64,000 nt of DNA from NCBI RefSeq assembly GCF_009789675.1, contig NZ_CP046916.1:62001-126000 (forward strand), given 5' to 3'. Positions 28,255 to 37,551 of the stretch are shown piece by piece. Position 1 is the first letter of the stretch; every line of letters starts with the position of its first letter. Position numbers and translations under genes: made by a program. The notes under the pieces were generated by a model, which had not been told where the DNA came from, did not search any database, and worked only from the letters and a program-made list of their open reading frames with translations. Source of the stretch: Paraburkholderia acidisoli. Lineage in GTDB: Bacteria > Pseudomonadota > Gammaproteobacteria > Burkholderiales > Burkholderiaceae.

Positions 28255-29598
28255 TCAGGCGTCCACAGCGGGCGCCGTGATGAAGCGCAGCGCGAAGCGG
28301 TTCAGGATGATCGCGAAGGCCGCGATGATCGCCGGCACCGCGAGCACCGAGAACACGGTCGAGAAACTGAAGCCGAGCGAGAGCAGCACACCGCCCACGA
28401 AGGAGCCCAGAATGCCGCCGAGCCGGCCGAAGCCGAGCATCCAGCTCACCCCGGTTGCGCGGGCCCGCGTGGGGTAGCAACTCGGCGCGAGCGCGTTGAG
28501 ACCGGTTTGCGCGCCGCTCATGAAGAAGCCCGCGCAAGTCACGAGCACCGTGAGCAAGCCCGACTGCAGCGTGCCCATGCCGAGCGCGAAGATGAACACG
28601 CCACCGAGCAGATACGCCACGCCGATCACGGCGTTGCGGTCGAGCCGGTCCATCGCGAACCCCACGACGATCGCGCCCACTGTGCCGCCCAGCTGGAACA
28701 TCCCGGTAATCGCGGCCGCGCGCTCCACGGGCAGGCCCGCGTCCTTGATGAGCGTGGGCAGCCAGCCCGTGAGCAGATAAATGATCAGCAGTCCCATGAA
28801 ATACGTGACCCACAGCATCAGCGTGCTCATGGCATAGCCGTCGGCGAACAGCATGCGCACGGGCGCTTTTGTCACGACGGTCGGCTCCGGCGCGGTGAAG
28901 CGCGCGTGAGCGTCGAAGCGATGCCCCGTCACGCGGCCGAGCGTGGCGGCAATGCGCTCCACGGTCGCGCGGCGCACGAGCAGGAAGCGCGCCGACTCGG
29001 GCAGCAACGCCATCAGCACCGGCACGAACAGGATCGGCAGCACGCCGCCGAACACGAACACGCCGCGCCAGCCGAAGTGCGGGATCAGCGAAGCAGCGAC
29101 GAAGCCGCCCGCGCCCGAGCCGAAGTTGAAGCCCGTGAACATGATCGTGAGCAGCAGCGAGCGGCGCTTCGAGGGCACGTATTCGGAGAGCAGCGTGGTC
29201 GAATTCGGCATCGCCGCGCCGAGGCCAAGGCCCGTGAGGAAGCGCAGCCCGACGAGTTGGCCCGGCGTGCTCGCGAACGCGCAGAGCAGGCTGAACAGGC
29301 CGAAGCACAGCACGGAGCCGAGCAGCACCTTCTTGCGGCCCACGCGGTCGGCAGCCGGGCCGGCCACGATCGCGCCCACGGCGAGGCCCACCATCGCCGC
29401 ACTCATCACGGGGCCGAACGCGGCGCGCGCGATGCTCCATTCCTTCATGACGACGGGCGCGACGAAGCCCATGATCGCGGTGTCGAGGCCGTCGAGCGTC
29501 ACGATCAGAAAGCACAGGCCGAGTACGAGCCATTGATAGCCCGACATGCGCCGTCCGTCGATAAAGCCCTTGATATCCACTGCGTCAGCAGGTTTCAT
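28255..29598 (-). CDS. AAHS-family aromatic acid/proton symporter (PcaK-like)
   Basis: A 447-residue MFS protein; ATG at 29598 with TGGAG upstream. It has the AAHS pattern: LVLGLCFLIVTLDGLDTAIMG in helix 1, GPAADRVGRKKVLLG, LGLGAAMPNSTTLLSEY, PESARFLLVR and ATGVSWMLGFGRLGGILG. PcaK carries 4-hydroxybenzoate and protocatechuate. Its place 113 bp after ligA fits import of a protocatechuate-like substrate for LigAB. Confidence 0.9.
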   Translation of the reverse strand: MKPADAVDIKGFIDGRRMSGYQWLVLGLCFLIVTLDGLDTAIMGFVAPVVMKEWSIARAAFGPVMSAAMVGLAVGAIVAGPAADRVGRKKVLLGSVLCFGLFSLLCAFASTPGQLVGLRFLTGLGLGAAMPNSTTLLSEYVPSKRRSLLLTIMFTGFNFGSGAGGFVAASLIPHFGWRGVFVFGGVLPILFVPVLMALLPESARFLLVRRATVERIAATLGRVTGHRFDAHARFTAPEPTVVTKAPVRMLFADGYAMSTLMLWVTYFMGLLIIYLLTGWLPTLIKDAGLPVERAAAITGMFQLGGTVGAIVVGFAMDRLDRNAVIGVAYLLGGVFIFALGMGTLQSGLLTVLVTCAGFFMSGAQTGLNALAPSCYPTRARATGVSWMLGFGRLGGILGSFVGGVLLSLGFSFSTVFSVLAVPAIIAAFAIILNRFALRFITAPAVDA

Positions 29599-29711
29599 GC
29601 GTGTCTCCAGATAGTGTGTCCCGCGCCCTCGCTTCGTCGGCGAAGGCGGTTTGTGACTTGCTGCTTGCGATGACTGCGTGTAACTACGTCTACGTTGGCG
29701 GTACTGCGAAA

Positions 29712-30071
29712 TCAGACGGCGTCGGGCACGCGGCGCGTCTTGAGGAACGCTTCCAGCGTCTCGCCGCGCATGCTCGCGTACATGCCGAGATTCGTGATCT
29801 TCACCACGCGCGCGAATTTTTCGAGCACGAAAAAGCACACGCCGTATTGAATGAGGCCGAGCCAGTCGGTGGCATCGACGAGCGCACGTTCTTCGCCGCT
29901 GAGCGCGGCGGCGTCGTAGGCGGCCTGGCGGTCGGCGAGCCACAGTTCGCGCGCGGCCGGTTCGCGCATCTGCCAGAAGAAGCGGTTCAGGCGCATCGCC
30001 TTCATGCTCTGCCGAATGTCGAACGGGTAGGTGCCGGTCAGCGCTTCGATGCCTTCGAGTTGCGGATTCAT
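29712..30071 (-). CDS. ligA: Protocatechuate 4,5-dioxygenase alpha subunit (LigA-like)
   Basis: A 119-residue small helical subunit (SMKAMRLNRFFWQMREPAAR, YDAAALSGEERALV, LIQYGVCFFVLEKFARVV). The ATG at 30071 overlaps the ligB stop by 4 bp. LigA caps the LigB active site in class III extradiol dioxygenases. The order B then A is the reverse of Sphingobium ligAB. Confidence 0.88.
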   Translation of the reverse strand: MNPQLEGIEALTGTYPFDIRQSMKAMRLNRFFWQMREPAARELWLADRQAAYDAAALSGEERALVDATDWLGLIQYGVCFFVLEKFARVVKITNLGMYASMRGETLEAFLKTRRVPDAV

Positions 30072-30922
30072 CGCGCGCCCTCCGCCCCGGCCGGCTCGTA
30101 CACCGTGACGGCCATCGCCGTGCTGGTCGCGAGGTAATAGTTGCGATGCACTTCTTGCACCGTCTCGCCGAGCGCGCCGCGCATGGCGAGCCACATGATC
30201 GTCTCCACGCTTTCCGCGCCGCCGAGCCGTACGTAATCGACATGCTTCATGCGCGCGAGCCGTTCAGGATCACTGACGATCAGGTCGAGAAACTCCATGT
30301 CCCACTCGGTGTTGTTGAAGCCGCTGCGCTCGCCGTGCACCTGGTGCGAGAGGCCGCCCGTGCCGACCACCACCACGTCGAGATCCTGCTCGAAAGATTC
30401 GATCGCGCGGCGCAGCGCCTGGCCGAGCCGATAGCAGCGGTTCGCCGTGGGCAACGGATACTGGAGCACGTTCACCTCGAAGGGCACGAGCGTCGTCGGC
30501 CAGCCGCCCGCGTGCGGCAGCATCAGCGAAAGCGGCGAATTGCAGCCGTGATCGAGCGGCTTGTCCTGGAAGATCGTGAGGTCGAACTCGTCGTTCACCA
30601 GTTGCTCGGCGATATGGATGGCCAGGTCGGGATGACCGTCGATATCGGGCAGCGGACGCTTGCCCGCGCCTTCGTCGGCGAATTCGTGACGCCCCGACAC
30701 GCCCAGCGCGAAGGTCGGGTAATTGTCGAAGAAGAAGCTGTTCGCGTGATCGTTATAAAACATCACCAGCGCGTCGGGCTTGCGCTCGGCGAGCCATTGC
30801 GCCACGGGTTCGTATCCCGCGAAGAGCGGCGCCCATGCGGGCTCGTTCTGCTTGCCCTTGTCGTACGCCAAACCGATCGTCGGCACGTGCGATGTGCCGA
30901 TACCGCCCACTATCCTTGCCAT
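30068..30922 (-). CDS. ligB: Protocatechuate 4,5-dioxygenase beta subunit (LigB-like)
   Basis: A 284-residue class III extradiol dioxygenase. ATG at 30922 follows GAGGG. The Fe(II) ligands are His12 (GTSHVP), His59 (FYNDHANSF) and a Glu in AESVETIMW (Glu240); His193 (GGLSHQVHG) matches the catalytic base and DHGCNSPL is conserved. LigB opens protocatechuate between carbons 4 and 5; close relatives cleave gallate or 3-O-methylgallate. It is somewhat shorter at the C-terminus than Sphingobium LigB. ligC, ligI, ligJ, ligU and ligK are not in the window, so downstream steps must be elsewhere or different. Confidence 0.88.
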   Translation of the reverse strand: MARIVGGIGTSHVPTIGLAYDKGKQNEPAWAPLFAGYEPVAQWLAERKPDALVMFYNDHANSFFFDNYPTFALGVSGRHEFADEGAGKRPLPDIDGHPDLAIHIAEQLVNDEFDLTIFQDKPLDHGCNSPLSLMLPHAGGWPTTLVPFEVNVLQYPLPTANRCYRLGQALRRAIESFEQDLDVVVVGTGGLSHQVHGERSGFNNTEWDMEFLDLIVSDPERLARMKHVDYVRLGGAESVETIMWLAMRGALGETVQEVHRNYYLATSTAMAVTVYEPAGAEGAR

Positions 30923-30946
30923 GCTGTTGCCCTCGATGCCGCTATT

Positions 30947-30961
30947 TATGCGATACGCATA
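30947..30961. promoter_or_regulatory. Candidate operator before ligB
   Basis: TATGCG-ATA-CGCATA is a perfect 6-bp inverted repeat 24 bp before the ligB ATG, a typical repressor position. It faces the divergent GntR gene, whose product is the obvious candidate ligand. Confidence 0.5.
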
Positions 30962-31362
30962 GTGATCGCTCGGGATCTGGCGCCTCTTCCAATCGCGCCA
31001 ATCCGTCAATTGGGATACGAAATTACAAAAACCCGGCGTTTGAGGTAAGTCAGGGTTAACCACCAATATTTACTATTTTCCCCTTGAAATAAGGTCTTGA
31101 AAGAATTTTTCTCGAGCGCTTCCTGCGTGCAAACCCACGTGCCGCAATGGTTTTTGGTATCCTGAAACCCTTCCGCCGAGCAGCGCGTCCGTTTCGCGCC
31201 GTCCGCTCGACATAAAGGAAACAGATAGGAAAAGAACAAACTCGCAAGCCGGGCTGTGGCACGCTTGCCACGCGCCGTGTCGCCGCGCCCCTGGCACGGC
31301 AGCCATTCGCGCGCGAATCAGGCGCAGCCATCGCCCGGAACCGAGACCCAAGCAGGCAGGAG
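30962..31362. other. Divergent control region between ligB and the GntR gene
   Basis: 401 bp without a convincing gene. The segment 31030-31110 is AT-rich for this genome and contains GGTTAACC near 31053 and several A/T tracts, a likely site for both promoters. No single -35/-10 pair is clear. Confidence 0.5.
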
Positions 31363-32064
31363 ATGAACGAAACCACCCAGCAGACCATCGTGCAGGCGCT
31401 ACGCACGCGCATTCTTTCGGGCGAACTCGCGCCCGGCGAACGGCTCGTGGAAGCGCAGCTCGCCGAACGCCTCGGCATTTCGCGCACGCCGCTGCGCTAT
31501 GCGCTTTCCGTGCTCGCCACCGAAGGTCTGGTCGAGCGCACGGGCGCGCGCGGCTATATCGTGCGGCGCTTTTCGGTAACCGACGTGCTCAACGCCATCG
31601 ACGTGCGCGGTGTGCTCGAAGGCCTCGCTGCGCGCTCGCTCGCCGAACGCGGCGTGGACACGGCGCTCGCGCGCGCGCTCGAAGACTGCCTGCGCGAAGG
31701 CGACACGATCTTCGCGGCCGGCGCGCTCGACAGCGACGCCGAAACGCGTTACGCCGACATGAACGGCCGTTTTCACACGCTGATCGTGGAAGCGGCGCAA
31801 AATCTGGCCGTGAGCGCGGCGCTCGGACTCAACGACAAGATTCCATTCGTCTCGCCGGGCACGGTGGTGTTCGACAAGAAGGCGCGCGAGCGTCAGTTCA
31901 TGATGCTGTCTTATGCGCACCGCCAGCACCACGCAATCGTAGGCGCGCTGGTCAACGGCGAAGGCGCGCGCGTCGAGGCGCTCATGAAAGAACACACGCA
32001 TATCTCGAAGGAAAGCCTCAATCTCTCCGTCGATCGACTGCATCTGATCGCGGGCGCTGCGTGA
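31363..32064 (+). CDS. GntR-family regulator, FCD (FadR/VanR) type
   Basis: A 233-residue regulator. The winged HTH spans about residues 5-70 (IVQALRTRILSGELAPGERL, LAERLGISRTPLRYALSVL), followed by an all-helical FCD effector domain (DVRGVLEGLAARSLAERG, MNGRFHTLIVEAAQN, HRQHHAIVGAL, with His residues that usually bind a metal). This subfamily includes VanR, the repressor of vanillate demethylation. Divergent from ligB and 40 bp before the second regulator, it most likely controls the catabolic series. Confidence 0.88.
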   Translation: MNETTQQTIVQALRTRILSGELAPGERLVEAQLAERLGISRTPLRYALSVLATEGLVERTGARGYIVRRFSVTDVLNAIDVRGVLEGLAARSLAERGVDTALARALEDCLREGDTIFAAGALDSDAETRYADMNGRFHTLIVEAAQNLAVSAALGLNDKIPFVSPGTVVFDKKARERQFMMLSYAHRQHHAIVGALVNGEGARVEALMKEHTHISKESLNLSVDRLHLIAGAA

Positions 32065-32104
32065 GCGCCGGCACGACTTCACTCCAGAACGACATCATCG
32101 CGCC

Positions 32105-33364
32105 GTGAGCCAGCCCGAACTTCTCAACCTCGCGCATCTGCGCGCCTTTCGACTCGTCGCCGACACGGGCAGCGCCACGCGCGCCGCGTCGGCGCTTTAT
32201 CGTGCGCAGTCCGCGGTCACGCGCTCGGTGCAGGAACTCGAGACCGCGCTCGGCGCGCCGCTCTTCGAGCGCAAGCCTTCGGGCATGCTGCCCACGGCCG
32301 TGGGCCGCGTCGTGCTCGATCGTTGCGCGCGCATCTTCGGCGAACTCGAGGAACTCGCGCAATGGTGCGCCGCGCGTCAGGCACGGCGGCGCGCGCTCGG
32401 CGAAGGCACGCTGCCCGCCTATCTGCTCAACACGCGGCGCCTGCAACTGTTCGTCGCGCTCGCGCGGCATCGTCACATGCCGAGCACGGCCAACGCCTTC
32501 GGCATCAGTCAGCCCGCCGTGAGCAGTGCCATGCGCGTGCTGGAAAGCGGCTCGGGCATCACGCTGTTCCACCGCGGGCCGCGCGGCGTGCTGCTCACGG
32601 CCGAAGGCGAGACCTTCCTGCTGCACGTGCGCCGCGCGCTCAACGAACTGCGCCACGTGCCCGACGATATCGCCGCCTTGCACGGCAACATTCAGGGTTC
32701 GGTGACGGTGGGCGCGCTGCCGCTCGGCCGCACACTGATCCTGCCCGCGGCGATCGCGCGGCTCTCGGCGCAGCATCCGGGCGTACGCGTCGTCACCGAC
32801 GAAAGCGCCTACGATCTGCTCGTCGCGGGCCTGCGCGCGGGCGATATCGACTTCGTGCTGGGCGCGCTGCGCGAAAACGATGCGGCGAGCGGCCTCGCCA
32901 ACGAGCGCCTGATGTCGGAAGACATGGTCGTGCTCGCGCGCCGCGATCATCCGCTCGCGAAGGCGCACGGTCTCACGCTCAACGACCTGCGCAACGCGCA
33001 ATGGATTCTCTCGCGCGCGAATTCCCCGCAACGCGGGTTGCTCGAAGCCCAGTTCCGGCGCTTCAAGCTCAAGCCGCCGATGCCCACGGTGGAAACCGCC
33101 GATCTCGCCGTGATTCGCGGCCTGCTGCTCGGCACCGACATGGTCGCCGCGCTCTCCGCGCAGCAATTGCACTACGAGATCGAGTCGGGGCAACTGACGA
33201 TACTCGACGTGCCCTTGCAGCACACGCGGCGCGACATCGGCCTGACACTGCGCGCGCAAGGCGCGCCGTCGCCGGCGGCGCGCGCGTTGATCGACGCATT
33301 GCGGCTCGCCGTGGCCGACGTCGCGCCCATGACGCGGGTGATCGAAGGCCGGCTGGCGAGCTGA
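32105..33364 (+). CDS. LysR-family regulator with two N-terminal HTH domains
   Basis: A 419-residue protein from a GTG at 32105, about 120 residues longer than usual LysR proteins. The first HTH is at residues 7-66 (HLRAFRLVADTGSATRAASA, QSAVTRSVQELETALGAPLF) and a second full HTH at 108-168 (RLQLFVALARHRHMPSTANA, SQPAVSSAMRVLESGSGITLF). The effector-binding domain follows (GSVTVGALPLGRTLILP onward). Two DNA-binding domains per subunit would double the contacts of the tetramer. It probably forms an operon with the GntR gene and acts on the aromatic genes. Confidence 0.9.
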   Translation: MSQPELLNLAHLRAFRLVADTGSATRAASALYRAQSAVTRSVQELETALGAPLFERKPSGMLPTAVGRVVLDRCARIFGELEELAQWCAARQARRRALGEGTLPAYLLNTRRLQLFVALARHRHMPSTANAFGISQPAVSSAMRVLESGSGITLFHRGPRGVLLTAEGETFLLHVRRALNELRHVPDDIAALHGNIQGSVTVGALPLGRTLILPAAIARLSAQHPGVRVVTDESAYDLLVAGLRAGDIDFVLGALRENDAASGLANERLMSEDMVVLARRDHPLAKAHGLTLNDLRNAQWILSRANSPQRGLLEAQFRRFKLKPPMPTVETADLAVIRGLLLGTDMVAALSAQQLHYEIESGQLTILDVPLQHTRRDIGLTLRAQGAPSPAARALIDALRLAVADVAPMTRVIEGRLAS

Positions 33365-33535
33365 GGGCGGCGCACCAGGCTGGCCGCACCACGCTGGTCT
33401 TGCCACGCTCTGGTCTTGCCAACTCCGCGCCGGCCACAGACAGCCGCTCCGCCAACCCGCATCACCGGTCAGGAGACCCGGCCGCTCACGCAGCCGGGCC
33501 TTGGCTTTTGTGCCGATGAAAAACCGGCGTACGCC

Positions 33536-34204
33536 TCACGCGCCCACGATCGTGATCGAAAAACCGTCCCAGCCCTTGCTGCCCACGGTCTGCAACGCCG
33601 TGCTGTCGAGCCGTTCGTTCGCTTGCAACCGCTCGACATAGCCGCGCACGCCAATCACGTCTTCGTCGCCGAGCGTGGCGTCGATCACGCGGCCATGGCG
33701 CACGACATTGTCGGCGACGATCACGGTGCCCGCGCGTGACAGTTTCAGCACGCGTTCGAGGTAATGCGGATAGTTGTTTTTGTCCGCGTCGATGAAAACG
33801 AAATCGAACGGCGCCACGCCTTGCGCGATCATCGCATCAAGAGAATCGATAGCCGCGCCGGTGATGACTTCGACCTGCGCGTCGAGCCCCGCGCGCGCGA
33901 GGTTGGCGCGCGCCGTGCTGGCATTCTCCGGCGCGTATTCGAGTGAGATCATGCGGCCGTCCGCGGGCAACGCGCGCGCGAGCCAGATCGCGCTATAACC
34001 GCCCAGCGTGCCGATTTCGAGAATGCGCCGCGCACCGCTCATACGTGCGAGCAGGTGCAGGAATTTGCCTTGATTCGGCGCCACATTGATCGCGCGCAGC
34101 CCCGCTTTCGCGCTCGCCGCGAGCGCGTCGTCGAGGGCTTTGTCGGGACCGATCAAGCGATCGGAGAACCAGTCGTCTACGGCCTGCCACGTTACCTCGT
34201 TCAT
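33536..34204 (-). CDS. SAM-dependent O-methyltransferase (Methyltransf_3)
   Basis: A 222-residue class I methyltransferase related to caffeoyl-CoA/catechol O-methyltransferases. SAM-binding motif LEIGTLGGYSAIWLARAL, acidic EYAPEN, and metal/substrate region FVFIDADKNNYPHYL with VADNVVRHG are clear. AGGAGCAGGA precedes the ATG at 34204. It could methylate a catechol-like molecule. It is divergent from the TetR gene (197 bp apart), which may regulate it. Confidence 0.88.
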   Translation of the reverse strand: MNEVTWQAVDDWFSDRLIGPDKALDDALAASAKAGLRAINVAPNQGKFLHLLARMSGARRILEIGTLGGYSAIWLARALPADGRMISLEYAPENASTARANLARAGLDAQVEVITGAAIDSLDAMIAQGVAPFDFVFIDADKNNYPHYLERVLKLSRAGTVIVADNVVRHGRVIDATLGDEDVIGVRGYVERLQANERLDSTALQTVGSKGWDGFSITIVGA

Positions 34205-34401
34205 CGTCCTGCTCCTGGTCGAAAAAGCGTCGGACCCAGCTTAACGCAGCCGCCGCGCGCGACGCAGGTTCGCCGCCGTGCCGCCTGGCGCGGTTTCGTG
34301 CCACGTTACACACCTGTCACGTAGCCGATAACCATTTTTGATAGTATGAGTGCGCTGGCTTTTCGTTCGCGCGAACGGCCGCTCCCCGCTCAAGGTGCCT
34401 T

Positions 34402-35121
34402 TTGGATTCCTCTACGCCGACCGACCCCGAAACCGCTTGCGATACCCATCGCGAGATCGATCGCGACCCGCAACGCGAATCCGGTCACACGCCCGCGCCC
34501 GTCGCACGCGGCCGCGGCCGCGGCCGGCCCGTCACCGTCTCGCGTGAAGTGCGCCGCGAGCAAATCCTGAGCGCCGCCGAACGTCTCTTCAGCGAGACCG
34601 GCTACGCGGACACGAGCATGGCCGACATCGCGCGCGTATGCGAAACGTCGAAGCGCACGCTCTACGAACTCTTTCCCACCAAGGAAGACCTGTTTCGCTC
34701 GCTCGTCGGGAACATGGAAACGTTCGCGGGCCTGCCGCACGAGATCGACGCCGCCGCGAGCACGCACGACGCGCTCGAAGCCGCGCTGGACGCCATCGCG
34801 CACTACGTGCTCGACGTACGCCACGTGACTCTGGCACGCCTCGTGATTGCGGAATCGCATCGGTTTCCCGAGCTTCGTCAGCGGTATTACGAGCAAGGCG
34901 TCGAGCACTGCAAGCGGTGGCTCGAAGCGCGCATCGCGGCGCTCGTCGCGTGCCGGCGTCTCGCGCCCGTCAACGAGAACCGCCTCGCTGGCATGCTGTT
35001 CGGCGCGGTGATCGGCACGCCGCTGATCGCGGCCATCGCCGATCGTCGTTTGCCCGAGATGGCCGAGGTCGCCGCGCACGCGCGCGAAGCGGTGGCGAGT
35101 TTCGTGGCCACGCCACGGTGA
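34402..35121 (+). CDS. TetR/AcrR-family regulator
   Basis: A 239-residue regulator starting at a TTG (34402) with AAGGTG upstream. After a polar, Arg/Gly-rich N-terminus (RGRGRGRPVTV), the HTH is at about residues 50-98 (ILSAAERLFSETGYADTSMA, CETSKRTLYELFPTKEDLF), then a helical ligand domain of the AefR/TetR_C type. The divergent O-methyltransferase gene is the likely target. Function of the ligand is unknown. Confidence 0.85.
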   Translation: MDSSTPTDPETACDTHREIDRDPQRESGHTPAPVARGRGRGRPVTVSREVRREQILSAAERLFSETGYADTSMADIARVCETSKRTLYELFPTKEDLFRSLVGNMETFAGLPHEIDAAASTHDALEAALDAIAHYVLDVRHVTLARLVIAESHRFPELRQRYYEQGVEHCKRWLEARIAALVACRRLAPVNENRLAGMLFGAVIGTPLIAAIADRRLPEMAEVAAHAREAVASFVATPR

Positions 35122-35191
35122 ATCGCGGCGCGCCGTTCAGCCGATAAGCCCGCTCCCCAACGCGCCGCGCAGCGAGAATCGCCCGCTTAGC

Positions 35192-37396
35192 TCAGCACGG
35201 CGCTTCCGCGCACCACGCGCTCCACATCTGCCGATACGCGGCTTCCATGTTGCGTGCGAAACGCGCGCCGTCCATGAGCGGCGAGGCTGCCATGCGCGCG
35301 CGCAGACCCGCGCGCAACGCGGCGAGGCGCGGCAGGTCGCGCGCCAATGCGACGACGGCAGCGACGTATCCAGCGTTGCTGGCCGCCGCCAGTTCCGGCA
35401 AGCCGAGGTTCGCGAGCAGACACAGTCCGGCGCGGCTCACGGCCGAGCGCCCGTAGCGCGTGGGCACGGGCACGCCCATCCACAGGGCGTCGAGGCTCGT
35501 GGTGTGGCCGTTGGCGGGAAACGTGTCGAGCGCGATGTCGATCTGCCGGTACGTGCGCAAATACGCCTCGCGCGGCTGAAAACCGCTGAAGCGCACGCGC
35601 GCCGCGTCGATGCCGTGCGCGGCGAGCCGCTGCGTCAAGCGCTCGCGCGCGCTGCCCTCGGGCGCCATCAGCATAAGTTGCGCGCCGGGCAATGCGGCGA
35701 ACACGCCGGACCAGAGCGCGAGCGTGGTGTCCGTGAGCTTGCACGGATTGTTCAGGCATCCGAACGTGATGTGACCCGCAGCGAGTGCGGGCAACGCGTT
35801 CGGTTCCAGATCGTGCGCCAGCGAGTCGTAGCACCAGAACGTGTCCGGCAGGCGCAGCGAGCGCTCGGTGTATTGCGCGTCGATCTCCGGCGCGTTCGCG
35901 GGGTCGAGCCACGGGTCGGTGAGGCGCCAGCCGATCGCCGGGCTGCCCGTCGTGCCCGGATACGCGAGCCACGCCACCTGCACCGGCGCGGGCCGCCGGG
36001 CGAACAGCAGGCGCCGCGCGCCGTCCATATGCATCGTGAGATCGACCAGCACGTCGATGCCGTCGTCGCGAATCTGCTGCGCGAGACGCGCGTCGTCGAG
36101 TTCGCCCACGTCGCGCCAGACATCGGCATGACGCTCGAGCTGGGCGGTCACCGCGTCGCGGCGCGTGCCCAGCGCGTAACAGACGATCTCGAACGCGGCG
36201 TGATCGTGATGACGCAGCAGCGGCGTCATGAACAGCGACTGGCAATGGTTGCGGAAGTCCGGCGACACATAACCGATACGCAGGCGCCGTCTGGCGTCGC
36301 GCGGGTTCGCGTGACGCTGCGCCGCGCTCGCGGCCAGCAGCGGCGCTTCGTGCCGCGTTGCGAAGCGCTCGGCTTCGGCGCGCAGCGCGAGAGCGTCGTC
36401 CCCGGCAAACATCAGCGACCAGAGCAGATTGCTGTGCGCGCCGATGTGCGTGGGATTCGCCGCCAACGCCCGGCGATAGCAGGCAATGGCTTCCTCGATG
36501 CTGCCGGCCTTGCTGTGCGCGTTGCCGAGATTGAGGAGCGCGTCGGCGAAATCGGGCTTGAGTTCGATTGCGCGCATGAACGCGGCGCGCGCTTCATCAA
36601 GGCGGCCGACCTGCATCAGCAGATTGCCGAGGTTGTTCCAGGCCGAGACGCGGCCCGGCTCGCGCTGCAAGGCGCGTTCGAGCGCGGCGCGCGCTTCGTC
36701 GATCCGGCCCGCGTCCAGCAGCACGCAGCCGAGATTCGTGAGCACGTCGGCGGAATCGGGCGCGAGCGTGTACGCGTGTTCGAGCGCGGCCAGCGCCTCG
36801 GTGTGCCGATGGGTGGCGAGCAGCACCTGCGCGAGATTGTTCCACGCGTCGACATGCGCGGGCGAGAGTTCGAGCGTGCGGCGCAAGACCGTTTCCGCGC
36901 GAGCGAATTCGCGCGCCTTGAACAACATCGTCCCGTAGTTGAAGTGAATGGCGGCGTGCGCGGGCGCCAGCGCGATCGCGCGCTCGAAACACGGCGTGGC
37001 CTGGGCGCAATCGCCCGCTTCGCCATGGAGATGGCCGAGATTGTTGAGCGCGACGGGATCGTGCGGCCGCAGCTCGATCGCGCGCTGCAACGCGCGGATG
37101 GCGAAGTCGCGGTCGGCGGCGCTGTGGCAGGTCGTGGCGAGGTTGACGAGGAATCCCGGATCCTCGCGCACGGCGAGCGCGCGGCCGAAGAACGCGCGGG
37201 CGGCGAGCCGGTCGCGCGGGCCTTCGATAAGGCCGGCGAGATTCAACGCGTTGGCGTCGCGCGGATCAGCGGTGATCAGGCGCTCGCACAGCGCACGCGC
37301 CGTTGCCGTGTCGCCGCGCTGCCAGGCGGCCAGGGCATCGACAAAGGTCGGCTGCGCGCCGGGGGCGGCGGCTTCGGGAACAGGGGAATCGGACAT
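35192..37396 (-). CDS. TPR protein with SPINDLY/OGT-type glycosyltransferase domain
   Basis: A protein of about 734 residues (a GTG at 37414 would add six). Nine or so TPR units fill residues about 15-360 (e.g. ALNNLGHLHGEAGD, AWNNLGNLLMQVGRLDEARA). Residues about 385-730 are a GT41 domain related to O-GlcNAc transferase (RLRIGYVSPDFRNHCQSLF, VDLTMHMDGARRLLFARRPA, GCLNNPCKLTD, ALDTFPANGHTTSLDALWMG). Such proteins may glycosylate proteins such as adhesins or flagellins. It stands alone, with no clear ribosome site, convergent with TetR. Confidence 0.88.
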   Translation of the reverse strand: MSDSPVPEAAAPGAQPTFVDALAAWQRGDTATARALCERLITADPRDANALNLAGLIEGPRDRLAARAFFGRALAVREDPGFLVNLATTCHSAADRDFAIRALQRAIELRPHDPVALNNLGHLHGEAGDCAQATPCFERAIALAPAHAAIHFNYGTMLFKAREFARAETVLRRTLELSPAHVDAWNNLAQVLLATHRHTEALAALEHAYTLAPDSADVLTNLGCVLLDAGRIDEARAALERALQREPGRVSAWNNLGNLLMQVGRLDEARAAFMRAIELKPDFADALLNLGNAHSKAGSIEEAIACYRRALAANPTHIGAHSNLLWSLMFAGDDALALRAEAERFATRHEAPLLAASAAQRHANPRDARRRLRIGYVSPDFRNHCQSLFMTPLLRHHDHAAFEIVCYALGTRRDAVTAQLERHADVWRDVGELDDARLAQQIRDDGIDVLVDLTMHMDGARRLLFARRPAPVQVAWLAYPGTTGSPAIGWRLTDPWLDPANAPEIDAQYTERSLRLPDTFWCYDSLAHDLEPNALPALAAGHITFGCLNNPCKLTDTTLALWSGVFAALPGAQLMLMAPEGSARERLTQRLAAHGIDAARVRFSGFQPREAYLRTYRQIDIALDTFPANGHTTSLDALWMGVPVPTRYGRSAVSRAGLCLLANLGLPELAAASNAGYVAAVVALARDLPRLAALRAGLRARMAASPLMDGARFARNMEAAYRQMWSAWCAEAPC

Positions 37397-37551
37397 GGAC
37401 GGGGACGCTGCCACGGCGCGACATCGCGTGAAGATTCACGCGCGTGCGTGGGCGAGGCGATAAACGCATAACAACCGATTATCGCGCCGTCTCAAAACGA
37501 GGCAATGGATGCGCGCCCGTCTGTCTCCAAGGGCGGGACGGAGCGGAAACC

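Noticed and set aside
30068..31066. Longer ligB start at 31066
   Set aside because: It would add 48 residues before the conserved MARIVGGIGTSH start, and the ATG at 30922 has a good ribosome site.
37095..37414. GTG at 37414 as the start of the TPR glycosyltransferase
   Set aside because: Neither start has a ribosome site; the ATG at 37396 was preferred, though the six extra residues cannot be excluded.
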